Positions 47,067-60,180 are shown, numbered from the stretch's first letter. The stretch is DNA of 64,000 bases from Bathymodiolus brooksi (GCA_963680875.1 OY804575.1:101735505-101799504), one strand, 5' to 3'. Made by a program: numbers and translations. The notes: a model not told the origin generated them from the sequence alone.

Positions 47067-50000
47067 CTATGTCGATTGTTTCAGACGTAAAACCTTTGTT
47101 AAGTGTGAGACAAAACAAGGCATCTGAACAACTTTATTTAGCTGCAACCTTGGCTGGTAGGTCAATCCAACTGTTTTGTTCACTGTTGTCAAAACGGAGT
47201 AGAAATCTTCATTAACTTCCATGTTTTCCATGGCGTTAGACAGATGTCTGATGAATGGTGATCCACTCTCGCCATCTCTAAATGCTCCAGTACCTGTGGA
47301 TTAACAACAAATAGTTATTTTAAAAATTGAATGGGCTAGCTAGATTAATGATAAAATAACTTGTGTATTACTGAAAATCTTAAAAATTTAACCTTGCCAA
47401 ACAATTTGTTGAAACCTAGCTTACATTACATTATATTACAAACTTACATTCTTCAATTCTTCAATTCAGATCTCAAAAACACATGTTATGTGGTTCGTGA
47501 AGATAAAAATAAAATTAGACATACACCTTTTTTTTCTTCCAAAAAGGGCAATAACTCTGGAAAGGTAAAGTGGAATAATTTTACTTATAAAAAATTCAGA
47601 CATTTTCCCTTTGATTTCACTGGGTGATATTGTGGGTATCAATGAACGGACTATGATACAGAAAATTATCAATCAGTGTGACATCAAACACATTCTAATT
47701 TGACCAATGAAATCAATAATATCAGTTTTGAAGGTCTTGACATACATTATCACTAGTATCACAGCTCATCACATTATGTTAGTCTCCACCTTCATAGCTA
47801 CTGTTATTCTATATTTATTAGGGGACCTGACAACTACCCATTAACATGTGCTTTTGCAAACATTAGGATGCCTGCATAGTCCATACTCTGAGTTGTTCAC
47901 CTGTATGATGCTGGGCAGTTGCCCGGGGGCCCCACGAGCATTGGGGCCCCATGCTAATATATGTATGTTGTGTACCAATACAATAAATATTTGATCGACC
48001 ATTTACATTTTTATTACTGTGAGTGGTTGTGTTGGTAGGGGCCCCGTGCATTGCTTTGCCCGGGGTCCGTTATGCTGTTAAGACGGCCCTGTGACTATTG
48101 TCATACAGATTCACAAGCGATGATGACATTGTGAGACAGAGAATTGTATCCACCACAAAAATTATTTCTGGTTACAAAGAATCTCCTAGGACATAATTTT
48201 CCTAAGCAGTTCACTTCAAGAATTTAACATAAAGAAAAGAAAATGCAGCATTGTATTTCTTCTGCTGAGTATAAATAAACAGGCAGATCAGAAACTTTAC
48301 ACCCAGAATAAAACTATGCTTCCAATTGTATCCTTCATTACTATGCATTGATTTTTAAAAAAGGCAATGATTCTGACCTACAAAGGATTAGGAACATTCA
48401 GGGGTTTGGAATAATCGGAGTATTGAAACTGATCAGATAATGAGGTACACATGTAAAGACAAAGATTAAATATACTACCAGGAACTGCTGCATAAGCAAA
48501 TAAAAAGTCTGCTTCATTAGGAAGACATATCTTCTGTATTTCTAACGGCTCTATGTAATCACTATAATCAGCTTTACTATCAGCCTGGTTAGGGTCAACT
48601 CTAACATCTACACCAAAACTCAAGTTAGTTCCTCTGCAGCACTAAAATAATGACAACAGAATATGAAACCGAAGTAAGAGAATGATTGATATTTTAAAAA
48701 GATATGTTTTGGCGATCTTTTATGTCCTGTTTCAGAGCAAGTGCTAATCAATTTCATATTTTCCTAAAATGTACATGTTGTATTTATTAAAAAGCCCCAA
48801 AAATTGCCAAATTGTGCAAAAAAGAGCAGAGACTAGCATTGTTCTAATTGTTTTTTTATGATGTTCTCCAGTCTGTGTTAATACTGCTATCGTTTCTTCC
48901 CATTGCTCAACATGAATCAGGTACCAGAAAATCTATATCTTGATCACTGACCATATATAACAAAAATTTATGCAGTCAATGCAATTTTACAGCTCAAATA
49001 GAACCAGTGCAGGATAAAATACTATGATATACAATGAATAGTGTAAGTATCTAAACAACACATCAAGTATTTTACAGAATGCATAATTCTCACCTGAATT
49101 ATTAAAACTTTCGGCTTAAATCGTAGTTGTGGACAGTTTGTGGCATTAAATATCTCTATGATATCTGCAAATTGCATTATTGAATCTCTGGCATATATTC
49201 CATCCTCTGTTCCATGGGACAACAAAACAAGTACAAAACAATCCACTGGAGTGGTTGTCATTTCTGTTTTAGCTAAAATAAAAATAATAATTATCACTAA
49301 ATTCCAATACAAAATAGTGGTCAAGTCTAAAACCTAAATTGGCCTCCCTATTATTGTCCATGAATTTGTGCTAAATTTTAGATCATTTAATTACAGGGAA
49401 TCTTAATATATTTGAAAGAAATCTGACCATTTTATATTTTTGAGCAAATCAGGGGGCATATATCCTGAACAAAAAAAGTGATAAAGTCCAATATCGCAAT
49501 TGGCTTGACCTATATAGTCCCTGACCTTGTGTATAAATTAACGAACCTAAATTTTATTGAATAGAAACCTAAAAGATTAATATTTTCAGCAAATCAAGGG
49601 ACATAACTTCAGAAAGGAAAAACATTGCAGTCGTATAAAAAGTGGAAAAGTCCAAAATCAAACTTGGTCTGCCCTTTATCAGTTTATGGTCCTCCATCTT
49701 GTGCATAAATTTCGAATGATTTGCTTAAGTTACAAAAAAAATTATCTTTATCTCGATTCCCTTTTTTATTTTAAGATTTCCTTAAATTTGACTGCTGTAT
49801 CTAATATTTTAATTACCCTTTTTGAACCATGTAAAAGTTTCTTCTTTAGTCATATCTCCTTCCAAGTCATATTCAAATCCTATATCTTGAAATCTCTGGC
49901 AAATTACAGATGCATCTAAATCACTTCCTGTACGGTCTGCAAGATTTCGACCAGGTACTTGAAATTCTTTATTGTTCAGAACAAGTACTCTTCCTGAATT

Positions 50001-52889
50001 TACTCTGTAGAACTTACTATCAAATTCCTTCTTTGAAATGTTAGCAATGAATCTATAAAATAGATATAAGAGGAAGTTTGAGAGTGGACGGCAAAGTGGC
50101 TTTATCCTGTCTAATAACAGGGTTAGAGTTATGGTGTTTAATGCAATTTTAAAACAATATTTCAGTTATATCGTGATGGTCAGTTTTATTGGTGGAGGAA
50201 ACCAGAGTACCTGGAGAAAACCCTGACCTGTCACAAGTCACTGACAAAATTTATCACATAATGTTGTATTGAGTACATCTCGCTATGAACAGGATTCAAA
50301 CTAACAACTTTAGTGAGGATAGGCACTGACTGCATAGGTAGTTGTAAATGCAACTACTATATTATCACGACCATGACATGTCTGATATTGAAATACACTA
50401 ATTAAATACATATTTGCATAATAACCATCATAAAAAAAAGTTGCAAATTTTCAGCATTCAGCAAGGTTTTTTGATCGACAGCTGGGCTGTTGCGATATAA
50501 TTAGCTACAACACCATTATAGATTATGCCTTTTCTGGTGTAAATTTTGTTGTTATAGAATTTAAAAACTAGAGGCTCATATGATCATGTTTCTCTCATCT
50601 GTGAAAAATATTTATTGAACGTATTGCAGATTGTACAGCATGTGCTAAATCTTAGATCTCCCTGAATTTGAACCCAATAGACACTGGGTCATTTATCAGT
50701 GTAAAATTGAATATTCTAATCAGTCTGCTTCATGCCTAACACAACTGCATTTTCATTTGTGATTTTTTTCTCTCATTGCAGTCTATTTCAAAGGCCTTGT
50801 AAATCATAGATCTTAAGTTTTCATTTGTAGTGGACTAAATCTGCATTTCATAAGGATGTTCATTTCAAATACAACCGCCTGTGGTGTAATGGATAGCATG
50901 CTCACCTTGAGTGTGGTGTTCATTTCAAATACAACCACCTGTGGTGTAATGGATAGCATGCTCACCTTGAGTGTGGTGTTCATTTCAAATACAACCACCT
51001 GTGGTGTAAAGGATAGCATGCTCACCTTGAGTGTGGTGTTCATTTCAAATACAACCACCTGTGGTGTGATGGATAGCATGCTCACCTTGAGTGTGGTACA
51101 TCTTGGGTTTGAGCCACAGTCAGGTCAAACCAAGGCAAAGACTATACAATTGAAATCTGCTGCTGCTCCACAAAACACACAGCATTAAGGAGTTAGAACA
51201 AAGACTGGTTGGTTTCGGAATCAGGACAATGTGTCTAACTGCAACAACAAATCTACCCGTACAATGTTTTTTCAGTGAGCTAGCACTATAAAAATTCAGC
51301 CAAGCATATTGTACAAAGTGGATATCATCACTATCTCATTGAAAAGTAACTTATTCTAGCCATGATATAGCTGAAAAATTGTTCAGTTGGTGTTAAATAT
51401 CAATCAGTCACTCACCCATTCCAAATACAATTAAATGTCCATTGCTGGCTTTTTAGAATTTGTTATTTTTTTGCATCCTATATAAAACTGTGGTCAACTA
51501 GGGCTTGGACCGTATTCACCCTGCAGGAGTTTTAATTTCATTTCAAATACTTTATTGATAAACTCAAAATGATTGGACACCAGGCTAGGCCTATACAAAT
51601 CCTCTCCAATAACAACAAGATATGATTATAATCTAACGATTATGGAGTCTCCCAAACTGGCCACTGACAACAGGTTTAAAAAATAAATCAAAAGCTACCT
51701 TTGAAATCGAACAATGTTGAATTTTTGCGGTATTGTGGCAGCCATTTTGAAAATGGAGACCAGTATAAATTTTTCGATGTCGGTAATCAATTCAGGACGT
51801 TGAAATTGAACAATGTTGAATTTGTGCGGTATTGTGGTCGTCATTTTAAAAATGGCGACCGGTAGAAATTTTTCGATGTCAAGAATCAATTCGGGACATC
51901 ATAATCTACCCACATATGAAATGGCATTGAAATCGGACAATGTTGAATTTGTGTGGTATTGTGGTGGCCATTTTGAAAATGGCGGCCGGTAGAAATTTTT
52001 CAATGTCGGGACATCATTATCTACCCACATATCAAATTTTGATGATATCGGACAATATTGAATTTTTGCGATATTGTGGCGACCATTTTGAAGATGGTGA
52101 CCAGTAGAAATTTTTCAATGTCGGGAATCAATTCGGGACATCATTATCTACCCACATATCAAATTTTGATGATATCGGACAATGTTGAATTTTTGTGGTA
52201 TTGTGGCGGCCATTTAGAAAACGGTGACCGGTAGAAATTTTTCAATGTCGGGAATCAATTCAGGACATCATTATCTACCCACATATCAAATTTTGATGAT
52301 ATCGGACAATGTAGAATTATTACCGCCCATTTTTTATTCCGTGTTTTGGCATCCATTTTCAAAATGGCAGACATCTCGAAAATTTTGAAAACGCAGAATT
52401 GCTCCTCTAATGGTGACCTATCACTATGTCAAATTTTATGTCTCTATCATTATCTATTTAGAAATTATCAACATTAATGTACGAAATTTCAACTTTCCCA
52501 TAGGATTCTATAGTGACCCCCACCCCCTTTGAACCCCTCAAAATATGACTTTGACCCCCTTTACCACAAAGCTGAAAACTTTAGGACCAACTAGAAACAT
52601 ATATCTATAACTCCACCAAGTTTCATGAAATTCTGTCCAGTAGTTCCTGAGATCTGCCATGGACAAGTTCATGGTCCACGGAAAGAAAGAAAGAAAGAAA
52701 GAAAGAGAAAGAGGAGGAGGAGAAGAATAAGAATAATAATAATAATAAGAAACGGAGCAAAAACAATAAGTCTCCAAACGTTGTTTGGGAGACTTAATAA
52801 TTCCTTTACCCTGGTAAATCTGCAGATATTCTTTGTGGTGTGTTTGTTTCACATGGATCAACTCCACCCATAATAGGCTCAGCATCCAT
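47067..52889 (-). CDS. Effector-type caspase, copy B (five exons)
   Basis: Paralogue of the caspase at 20,096-24,794. Coding exons on the minus strand: 52,810-52,889, 49,817-50,052, 49,094-49,272, 48,479-48,641 and 47,067-47,293. Splice borders and phases are the same, giving 294 aa. Start MDAEPIMGG. S1-pocket Arg67 (DRTGSDLDA), catalytic His125 (LLSHG), catalytic Cys167 (QCCRG), Arg225 (AFRD) and QMPCFVSHLTKVL are all kept. Exon 3 is identical to copy A, but exons 1, 2, 4 and 5 carry about 42 replaced codons against about 3 silent ones, plus one-codon and three-codon in-frame deletions. In this copy a 1.2-kb repeat is inserted in intron 1 right beside the exon 1 donor, leaving GTAAAG intact. 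Likely a working protease with altered sequence; expression is unknown. Confidence 0.92.
50117..50379 (-). repeat. SINE family V in caspase intron 1, copy B
   Basis: Counterpart of 23,153-23,412 at the same intron position. Confidence 0.75.
50855..51417 (+). repeat. SINE with 60-bp tandem head amplification, copy B
   Basis: Four regular 60-bp units from 50,858, then GGGTTTGAGCCAC (box-B-like), body and tail as in copy A. Because the unit is a multiple of three, both strands show repetitive open frames that are not genes. Confidence 0.75.
51615..52797 (+). mobile_element. 1.2-kb repeat block inserted in caspase intron 1, copy B only
   Basis: Copy A reads CCAATAACAATAATTCCTTT (24,690-24,709). 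In B the same words are split by a block that closely matches 41,535-42,628. Near the left end it has AGTCTCCCAAAC and at the right end the inverse GTTTGGGAGACTT, with a terminal hairpin of AAGTCTCCAAAC and GTTTGGGAGACTT. It contains about five 130-bp units and a (GAAA)n run at 52,681-52,707. Its right edge lies only 13 bases from the caspase exon 1 donor side. Confidence 0.8.
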
Positions 52890-52986
52890 ACCTGAAAGTA
52901 CACCAAATATTACATTTAAAAGTTTACTACATTAATAGAATATTGATGAAGGAAGAATTGTCATTTCAAACATCAAACAAAAGCAA

Positions 52987-55900
52987 CTGCATCGGTGATG
53001 TAATGGTGAGCGTGCTCGACTCGAGTGCGGTAGACTATAAAATTGGTATTTGTTGCTTCTCCGCTAAGCAAGCAGCATTAGAGAGAAAGAACACAAACTG
53101 GTTGGCTCGGAATCAGGATAATGTGTCCGAGTGGGGCGACATGTCTATCCACGGACTGTTGTTTCAGTGAACTAGTACTATAACCAGAGGCTCCCAGGAG
53201 CCTGTAATCGCTCACCTGGATCAAAGCTGCTTTCAATAACAACGCAACTGCACTGTGGTGGCCATCTTGGCGGGAGAGCGCAACTGCCGGACACCATTTT
53301 GGAAGAGGACCATCCAATGACTATTCCATCAAAGTTTATTTTTAATTGAGCTACTGGTTCCAGACAAGATGGTTTTTAGGTGAATTTCCCATAGGGTCCT
53401 ATGTTAAACTAAGTACAGCTGTGCAGCCATCTTGGTCAGAGGGCGGGATCACCAGACACAAATTTGGTTCAGCGGTTTCAGAGGAGAAGATTTAAATGTG
53501 ATATTTTATCAAAATATGCCTAATTTGAATAATCGGTATAGATCGGCTGAAAGAAAAATTTCAAAAAAAAACCCCGGAACATATGCTAAACTACTCCTTG
53601 CCATGTAGCTGCAGTTCAAATTTGAGCTCATTTTGACTTATACTAATGCAGCAATAGACAATTGAAGAAATTTCTATTTTTAGTAACAGCAGCCATCTTG
53701 AATGGAGGGCGGGGCTGTCGGACACAATTTTGAAAGGGAACCACCCAGGGACCATCCCTGCCAGGTTTGGTTTAATTTGGTTCAGTGGTTTCAGAGGAGA
53801 AGATTTAAATGCGATCTTTTATCAAAATATGCCTAATTTGCATAATCGGTATATATCGGCTGAAAGAAACCCGGAATATATGCTAAACTACTTCTTGCCA
53901 TGTAGCTGCAGTTAAAATTTGAGCTCATTTTGACTTACACTAAAGCAGCAATGGACAATTAAAATTTCATCCCCCCCTTTTTCTATTTTGAGCTTGGCGG
54001 CCATCTTGGTTGGAAGTCGGGATCAACGGACACAATTTTGGAAGGGGGCCATCCAAGAATCATTTCAGCAAAGTTTGGTTGAGATTGGCTCAGTAGTTTC
54101 AGAGGAGAAGATTTTTTTTAAACTTCATCCCCCCTTTTTTCTAATTTGCATAATCGTTCAAAATCGGCAAAGTTCAAAGTTCATAAAAAATCCTGTCATA
54201 CATGCTGAAAAGCTCATCATTATGCTTATACAGTTCAAATTTGGGCACATTCTGGCTTAAAATAGAGCAGTTTTGGCCATTTGAAGAGATTTCTATTTTT
54301 AGTAACAGCGGCCATCTTGAATGGAGGGCGGGGCTGTTGGACACAATTTTGAAAGGGACCCACCCAGGAACCATCCCTGCCAGGTTTGGTTTAATTTGGT
54401 TCAGCGGTTTCAGAGGAGAAGATTTAAATGTGATCTTTTATCAAAATATGCCTAATTTGCATAATCGGTATATATCGGCTGAAAGAAAAATTTCACAGAA
54501 AAACAAAGGAATATATGTTAAACTATTCCTTGCCATGTAGCTGCAGTTAAAATTTGAGCTCATTTTGACTTACACTAAAGCAGCAATGGACAATTAAAAT
54601 TTCATCCCCTCTTTTTTCTATTTTGAGCTTGGTGGCCATCTTGGTTGGAAGTCGGGATCAACGGACACAATTTTGGAAGGGGGCCATCCAAGAATCATTT
54701 CAGCAAAGTTTGGTTGATATTGGCTCAGTAGTTTCCGAGGAGAAGATTTTTTTTAAATTTCATCCCCCCTTTTTTCTAATTTGCATAATCGGTCAAAATC
54801 GACAAAAGTTCAAAGTTCATAAAAAATCCTGTAATATATGCTAAAAAGCTCATCATTATGCTTACACAGTTCAAATTTGGGCACATTCTGGCTTAAAATA
54901 GAGCAGTTTTGGCCATTTGAAGAAATTTCTATTTTTAGTAACAGTGGCCATCTTGAATGGAGGGCGGGGCTGTCGGACACAATTTTGAAAGGGACCCACC
55001 CAGGGACCATCCCTGCCAAGTTTGGTTTAATTTGGTTTAGCGGTTTCAGAGGAGAAGATTTAAATGTGATCTTTTATCAAAATATGCCTAATTTGCATAA
55101 TCAGTATATATCGGCTGAAAGAAAAATTTCACAGAAAAACAAAGGAATATATGTTAAACTACTCCTTGCTATGTAGCTGCAGTTAAAATTTCAGCTCATT
55201 TTGACTTACACTAAAGCAGCAATGGACAATTAAAATTTCATCCCCCCTTTTTTCTATTTTTAGCTTGGCGGCCATCTTGGTTGGAAGTCGGGATCAACGG
55301 ACACAAATTTGGAAGGGGGCCATCCAAGAATCATTTCAGCAAAATTTGGTTGATATTGGCTCAGTAGTTTCCAAGGAGAATATTTTTTTTAAATTTCATC
55401 CCCCCTTTTTTCTAATTTGCATAATCGGTCAAAATCTGCAAAAGTTCAAAGTTCATAAAAAATCCTGTAATATATGCTAAAAAGCTCATCATTATGCTTA
55501 CACAGTTCAAATTTGGGCACATTCTGGCTTGAAATAGAGCAGTTTTGGCCATTTGAAGAAATTTCTATTTTTAGTAACAGTGGCCATCTTGAATGGAGGG
55601 CGGGGCTGTCGGACACAATTTTGAAAGGGACCCACCCAGGGACCATCCCTGCCAGGTTTGGTTTAATTTGGTTTAGCGGTTTCAGAGGAGAAGATTTAAA
55701 TGTGATCTTTTATCAAAATATGCCTAATTTGCATAATCAGTATATATCGGCTGAAAGAAAAATTTCACAGAAAAACAAAGGAATATATGTTAAACTACTC
55801 CTTGCTATGTAGCTGCAGTTAATGTTTCAGCTCATTTTGACTTACACTAAAGCAGCAATGGACAATTAAAATTTCATCCCTACTTTTTTTATTTTTAGCT

Positions 55901-58900
55901 TGGCGGCCATCTTGGTTGGAAGTCGGGATCAACGGACACAATTTTGGAAGGGGGCCATCCAAGAATCATTTCAGCAAAATTTGGTTGATATTGGCTCAGT
56001 AGTTTCCAAGGAGAAGATTTTTTTTTAATTTCATCCCCCCTTTTTTCTAATTTGCATAATCGGTCAAAATCTGCAAAAGTTCAAAGTTCATAAAAAATCC
56101 TGTAATATATGCTAAAAAGCTCATCATTATGCTTACACAGTTCAAATTTGGGCACATTCTGGCTTAAAATAGAGCAGTTTTGGCCATTTGAAGAAATTTC
56201 TATTTTTAGTAACAGTGGCCATCTTGAATGGAGGGCGGGGCTGTCGGACACAATTTTGAAAGGGACCCACCCAGGGACCATCCCTGCCAGGTTTGGTTTA
56301 ATTTGGTTCAGCGGTTTCAGAGGAGAAGATTTAAATGTGATCTTTTATCAAAATATGCCTAATCTGCATAATCGGTATATCTCGGCTGAAAGAAAAATTT
56401 CACAGAAAAACAAAGGAATATATGTTAAACTACTCCTTGCCATGTAGCTGCAGTTAAAGTTTCAGCTCATTTTGACTTACACTAAAGCAGCAATGGACAA
56501 TTAAAATTTCATCCCCCCCTTTTTTCTATTTTTAGCTTGGTGGCCATCTTGGTTGCAAGTCGGGATCAACGGACACAATTTTGGAAGGGGGCCATCCAAG
56601 AATCATTTCAGCAAAATTTGGTTGATATTGGCTCAGTAGTTTCCAAGGAGAAGATTTTTTTTAAATTTCATCCCCCCTTTTTCTAATTTGCATAATCAGT
56701 CAAAATCTGCAAAAGTTCAAAGTTCATAAAAAATCCTGTAATATATGCTAAAAAGCTCATCATTATGCTTACACAGTTCAAATTTGGGCACATTCTGGCT
56801 TAAAATAGAGCAGTTTTGGCCATTTGAAGAAATTTCTATTTTTAGTAACAGTGGCCATCTTGAATGGAGGGCGGGGCTGTCGGACACAATTTTGAAAGGG
56901 ACCCACCCAGGGACCATCCCTGCCAGGTTTGGTTTAATTTGGTTCAGCGGTTTCAGAGGAGAAGATTTAAATGTGATCTTTTATCAAAATATGCCTAATT
57001 TGCATAATCGGTATATATCGGCTGAAAGAAAAATTTCACAGAAAAACAAAGGAATATATGTTAAACTATTCCTTGCCATGTAGCTGCAGTTAAAATTTGA
57101 GCTCATTTTGACTTACACTAAAGCAGCAATGGACAATTAAAATTTCATCCCCTCTTTTTTCTATTTTGAGCTTGGTGGCCATCTTGGTTGGAAGTCGGGA
57201 TCAACGGACACAATTTTGGAAGGGGGCCATCCAAGAATCATTTCAGCAAAGTTTGGTTGATATTGGCTCAGTAGTTTCCGAGGAGAAGATTTTTTTTAAA
57301 TTTCATCCCCCCTTTTTTCTAATTTGCATAATCGGTCAAAATCGGCAAAAGTTCAAAGTTCATAAAAAATCCTGTAATATATGCTAAAAAGCTCATCATT
57401 ATGCTTACACAGTTCAAATTTGGGCACATTCTGGCTTAAAATAGAGCAGTTTTGGCCATTTGAAGAAATTTCTATTTTTAGTAACAGTGGCCATCTTGAA
57501 TGGAGGGCGGGGCTGTCGGACACAATTTTGAAAGGGACCCACCCAGGGACCATCCCTGCCAAGTTTGGTTTAATTTGGTTTAGCGGTTTCAGAGGAGAAG
57601 ATTTAAATGTGATCTTTTATCAAAATATGCCTAATTTGCATAATCAGTATATATCGGCTGAAAGAAAAATTTCACAGAAAAACAAAGGAATATATGTTAA
57701 ACTACTCCTTGCTATGTAGCTGCAGTTAAAATTTCAGCTCATTTTGACTTACACTAAAGCAGCAATGGACAATTAAAATTTCATCCCCCCTTTTTTCTAT
57801 TTTTAGCTTGGCGGCCATCTTGGTTGGAAGTCGGGATCAACGGACACAAATTTGGAAGGGGGCCATCCAAGAATCATTTCAGCAAAATTTGGTTGATATT
57901 GGCTCAGTAGTTTCCAAGGAGAATATTTTTTTTAAATTTCATCCCCCCTTTTTTCTAATTTGCATAATCGGTCAAAATCTGCAAAAGTTCAAAGTTCATA
58001 AAAAATCCTGTAATATATGCTAAAAAGCTCATCATTATGCTTACACAGTTCAAATTTGGGCACATTCTGGCTTGAAATAGAGCAGTTTTGGCCATTTGAA
58101 GAAATTTCTATTTTTAGTAACAGTGGCCATCTTGAATGGAGGGCGGGGCTGTCGGACACAATTTTGAAAGGGACCCACCCAGGGACCATCCCTGCCAGGT
58201 TTGGTTTAATTTGGTTTAGCGGTTTCAGAGGAGAAGATTTAAATGTGATCTTTTATCAAAATATGCCTAATTTGCATAATCAGTATATATCGGCTGAAAG
58301 AAAAATTTCACAGAAAAACAAAGGAATATATGTTAAACTACTCCTTGCTATGTAGCTGCAGTTAATGTTTCAGCTCATTTTGACTTACACTAAAGCAGCA
58401 ATGGACAATTAAAATTTCATCCCTACTTTTTTTATTTTTAGCTTGGCGGCCATCTTGGTTGGAAGTCGGGATCAACGGACACAATTTTGGAAGGGGGCCA
58501 TCCAAGAATCATTTCAGCAAAATTTGGTTGATATTGGCTCAGTAGTTTCCAAGGAGAAGATTTTTTTTTAATTTCATCCCCCCTTTTTTCTAATTTGCAT
58601 AATCGGTCAAAATCTGCAAAAGTTCAAAGTTCATAAAAAATCCTGTAATATATGCTAAAAAGCTCATCATTATGCTTACACAGTTCAAATTTGGGCACAT
58701 TCTGGCTTAAAATAGAGCAGTTTTGGCCATTTGAAGAAATTTCTATTTTTAGTAACAGTGGCCATCTTGAATGGAGGGCGGGGCTGTCGGACACAATTTT
58801 GAAAGGGACCCACCCAGGGACCATCCCTGCCAGGTTTGGTTTAATTTGGTTCAGCGGTTTCAGAGGAGAAGATTTAAATGTGATCTTTTATCAAAATATG

Positions 58901-60053
58901 CCTAATCTGCATAATCGGTATATCTCGGCTGAAAGAAAAATTTCACAGAAAAACAAAGGAATATATGTTAAACTACTCCTTGCCATGTAGCTGCAGTTAA
59001 AGTTTCAGCTCATTTTGACTTACACTAAAGCAGCAATGGACAATTAAAATTTCATCCCCCCCTTTTTTCTATTTTTAGCTTGGTGGCCATCTTGGTTGCA
59101 AGTCGGGATCAACGGACACAATTTTGGAAGGGGGCCATCCAAGAATCATTTCAGCAAAATTTGGTTGATATTGGCTCAGTAGTTTCCAAGGAGAAGATTT
59201 TTTTTAAATTTCATCCCCCCTTTTTCTAATTTGCATAATCAGTCAAAATCTGCAAAAGTTCAAAGTTCATAAAAAATCCTGTAATATATGCTAAAAAGCT
59301 CATCATTATGCTTACACAGTTCAAATTTGGGCACATTCTGGCTTAAAATAGAGCAGTTTTGGCCATTTGAAGAAATTTCTATTTTTAGTAACAGTGGCCA
59401 TCTTGAATGGAGGGCGGGGCTGTCGGACACAATTTTGAAAGGGACCCACCCAGGGACCATCCCTGCCAGGTTTGGTTTAATTTGGTTCAGCGGTTTCAGA
59501 GGAGAAGATTTAAATGTGATCTTTTATCAAAATATGCCTAATTTGCATAATCGGTATATATCGGCTGAAAGAAAAATTTCACAGAAAAACAAAGGAATAT
59601 ATGTTAAACTACTCCTTGCCATGTAGCTGCAGTTAAAGTTTCAGCTCATTTTGACTTACACTAAAGCAGCAATGGACAATTAAAATTTCATCCCCCCTTT
59701 TTTCTATTTTTAGCTTGGTGGCCATCTTGGTTGGAAGTCGGGATCACCGGACACAATTTTGAAAGGGGGCCATCCAAGGACCATTTCACCAAAGTATGGT
59801 TGCAATTGGTCCAGTGGTTTCTGAGGAGAAGATTAAAATGTGAAATGTTGACGGACGGACGACAGACGACGGACGACGGACGAAAAGTGATGACAATAGC
59901 TCACATGGCCTAAAGGTCAGGTGAGCTAAAAATGCAGCTAAGCGTGTTGGTCTAGTACAAATCGGACTTCATCAACATTTCATTGAAATTAACTTGTTCT
60001 CGCCATGACATAGTTGAAAAATTGCTGAGTTGGCGTTAAACAACAATCACTCA
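52987..60053 (+). repeat. tRNA-derived SINE split by the 636-bp satellite element
   Basis: Head GATGTAATGGTGAGCGTGCT, body and GAACTAGTACTATAA end at 53,183; the rest (AAATGCAGCTAAGCGTGTTG to the CACTCACTC tail) is at 59,930-60,053. Joining the halves gives a normal SINE of this family, so the intervening 6.7 kb is an insertion. Confidence 0.8.
53184..59926. mobile_element. Insertion with internal 636-bp satellite and 2,543-bp higher-order repeat
   Basis: Inserted in a SINE with TAA at both sides (53,181-53,183 and 59,927-59,929). GCTCACCTG near the left end and CAGGTGAGC at the right end form short inverted termini. Inside are about nine and a half units of 635-636 bp (landmarks at 54,202, 54,838, 55,474, 56,109, 56,745, 57,381, 58,017, 58,652 and 59,288). 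Each unit is made of two related halves, both with a GGCCATCTTG motif. Units 2-5 recur as units 6-9 with a 2,543-bp period and only rare differences. The right end has GACGGACGGACGACAGACG. The repeated 112- and 66-codon open frames on the two strands follow the satellite and show no protein features. Confidence 0.85.
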
Positions 60054-60180
60054 CTCACTCAAACAGAAACAATTTATTGTGAACAATTTATATAGTAAAA
60101 TCCTTTATACTCAATCCAAAAAAATATATATACATTAAGTATATCTGTCCATTAATTCGCCTTATGATTCAGTAAGAGAG

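Larger units (their letters stand above)
25073..60060. repeat. Segmental duplication copy B
   Basis: The second unit of the tandem array. Its first 290 bases or so (25,073-25,437) match 60,061-60,260 in copy C, and the stretch up to the SINE tail just before each of those points is shared too, so the array repeats head to tail. The unit is about 35 kb here, against roughly 27 kb for A at the caspase spacing. Uncollapsed haplotypes assembled in tandem are an alternative, because molluscan genomes are often very heterozygous. Confidence 0.9.

Noticed and set aside
50813..51188. Repetitive 20-residue protein on both strands
   Set aside because: The 60-bp SINE head repeat is a multiple of three, so open frames arise on both strands by chance.
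54202..59626. Nine near-identical 112-codon and nine 66-codon open frames suggesting a gene family
   Set aside because: They follow the 636-bp satellite on both strands, have no start or splice context, and show no protein-like constraint.
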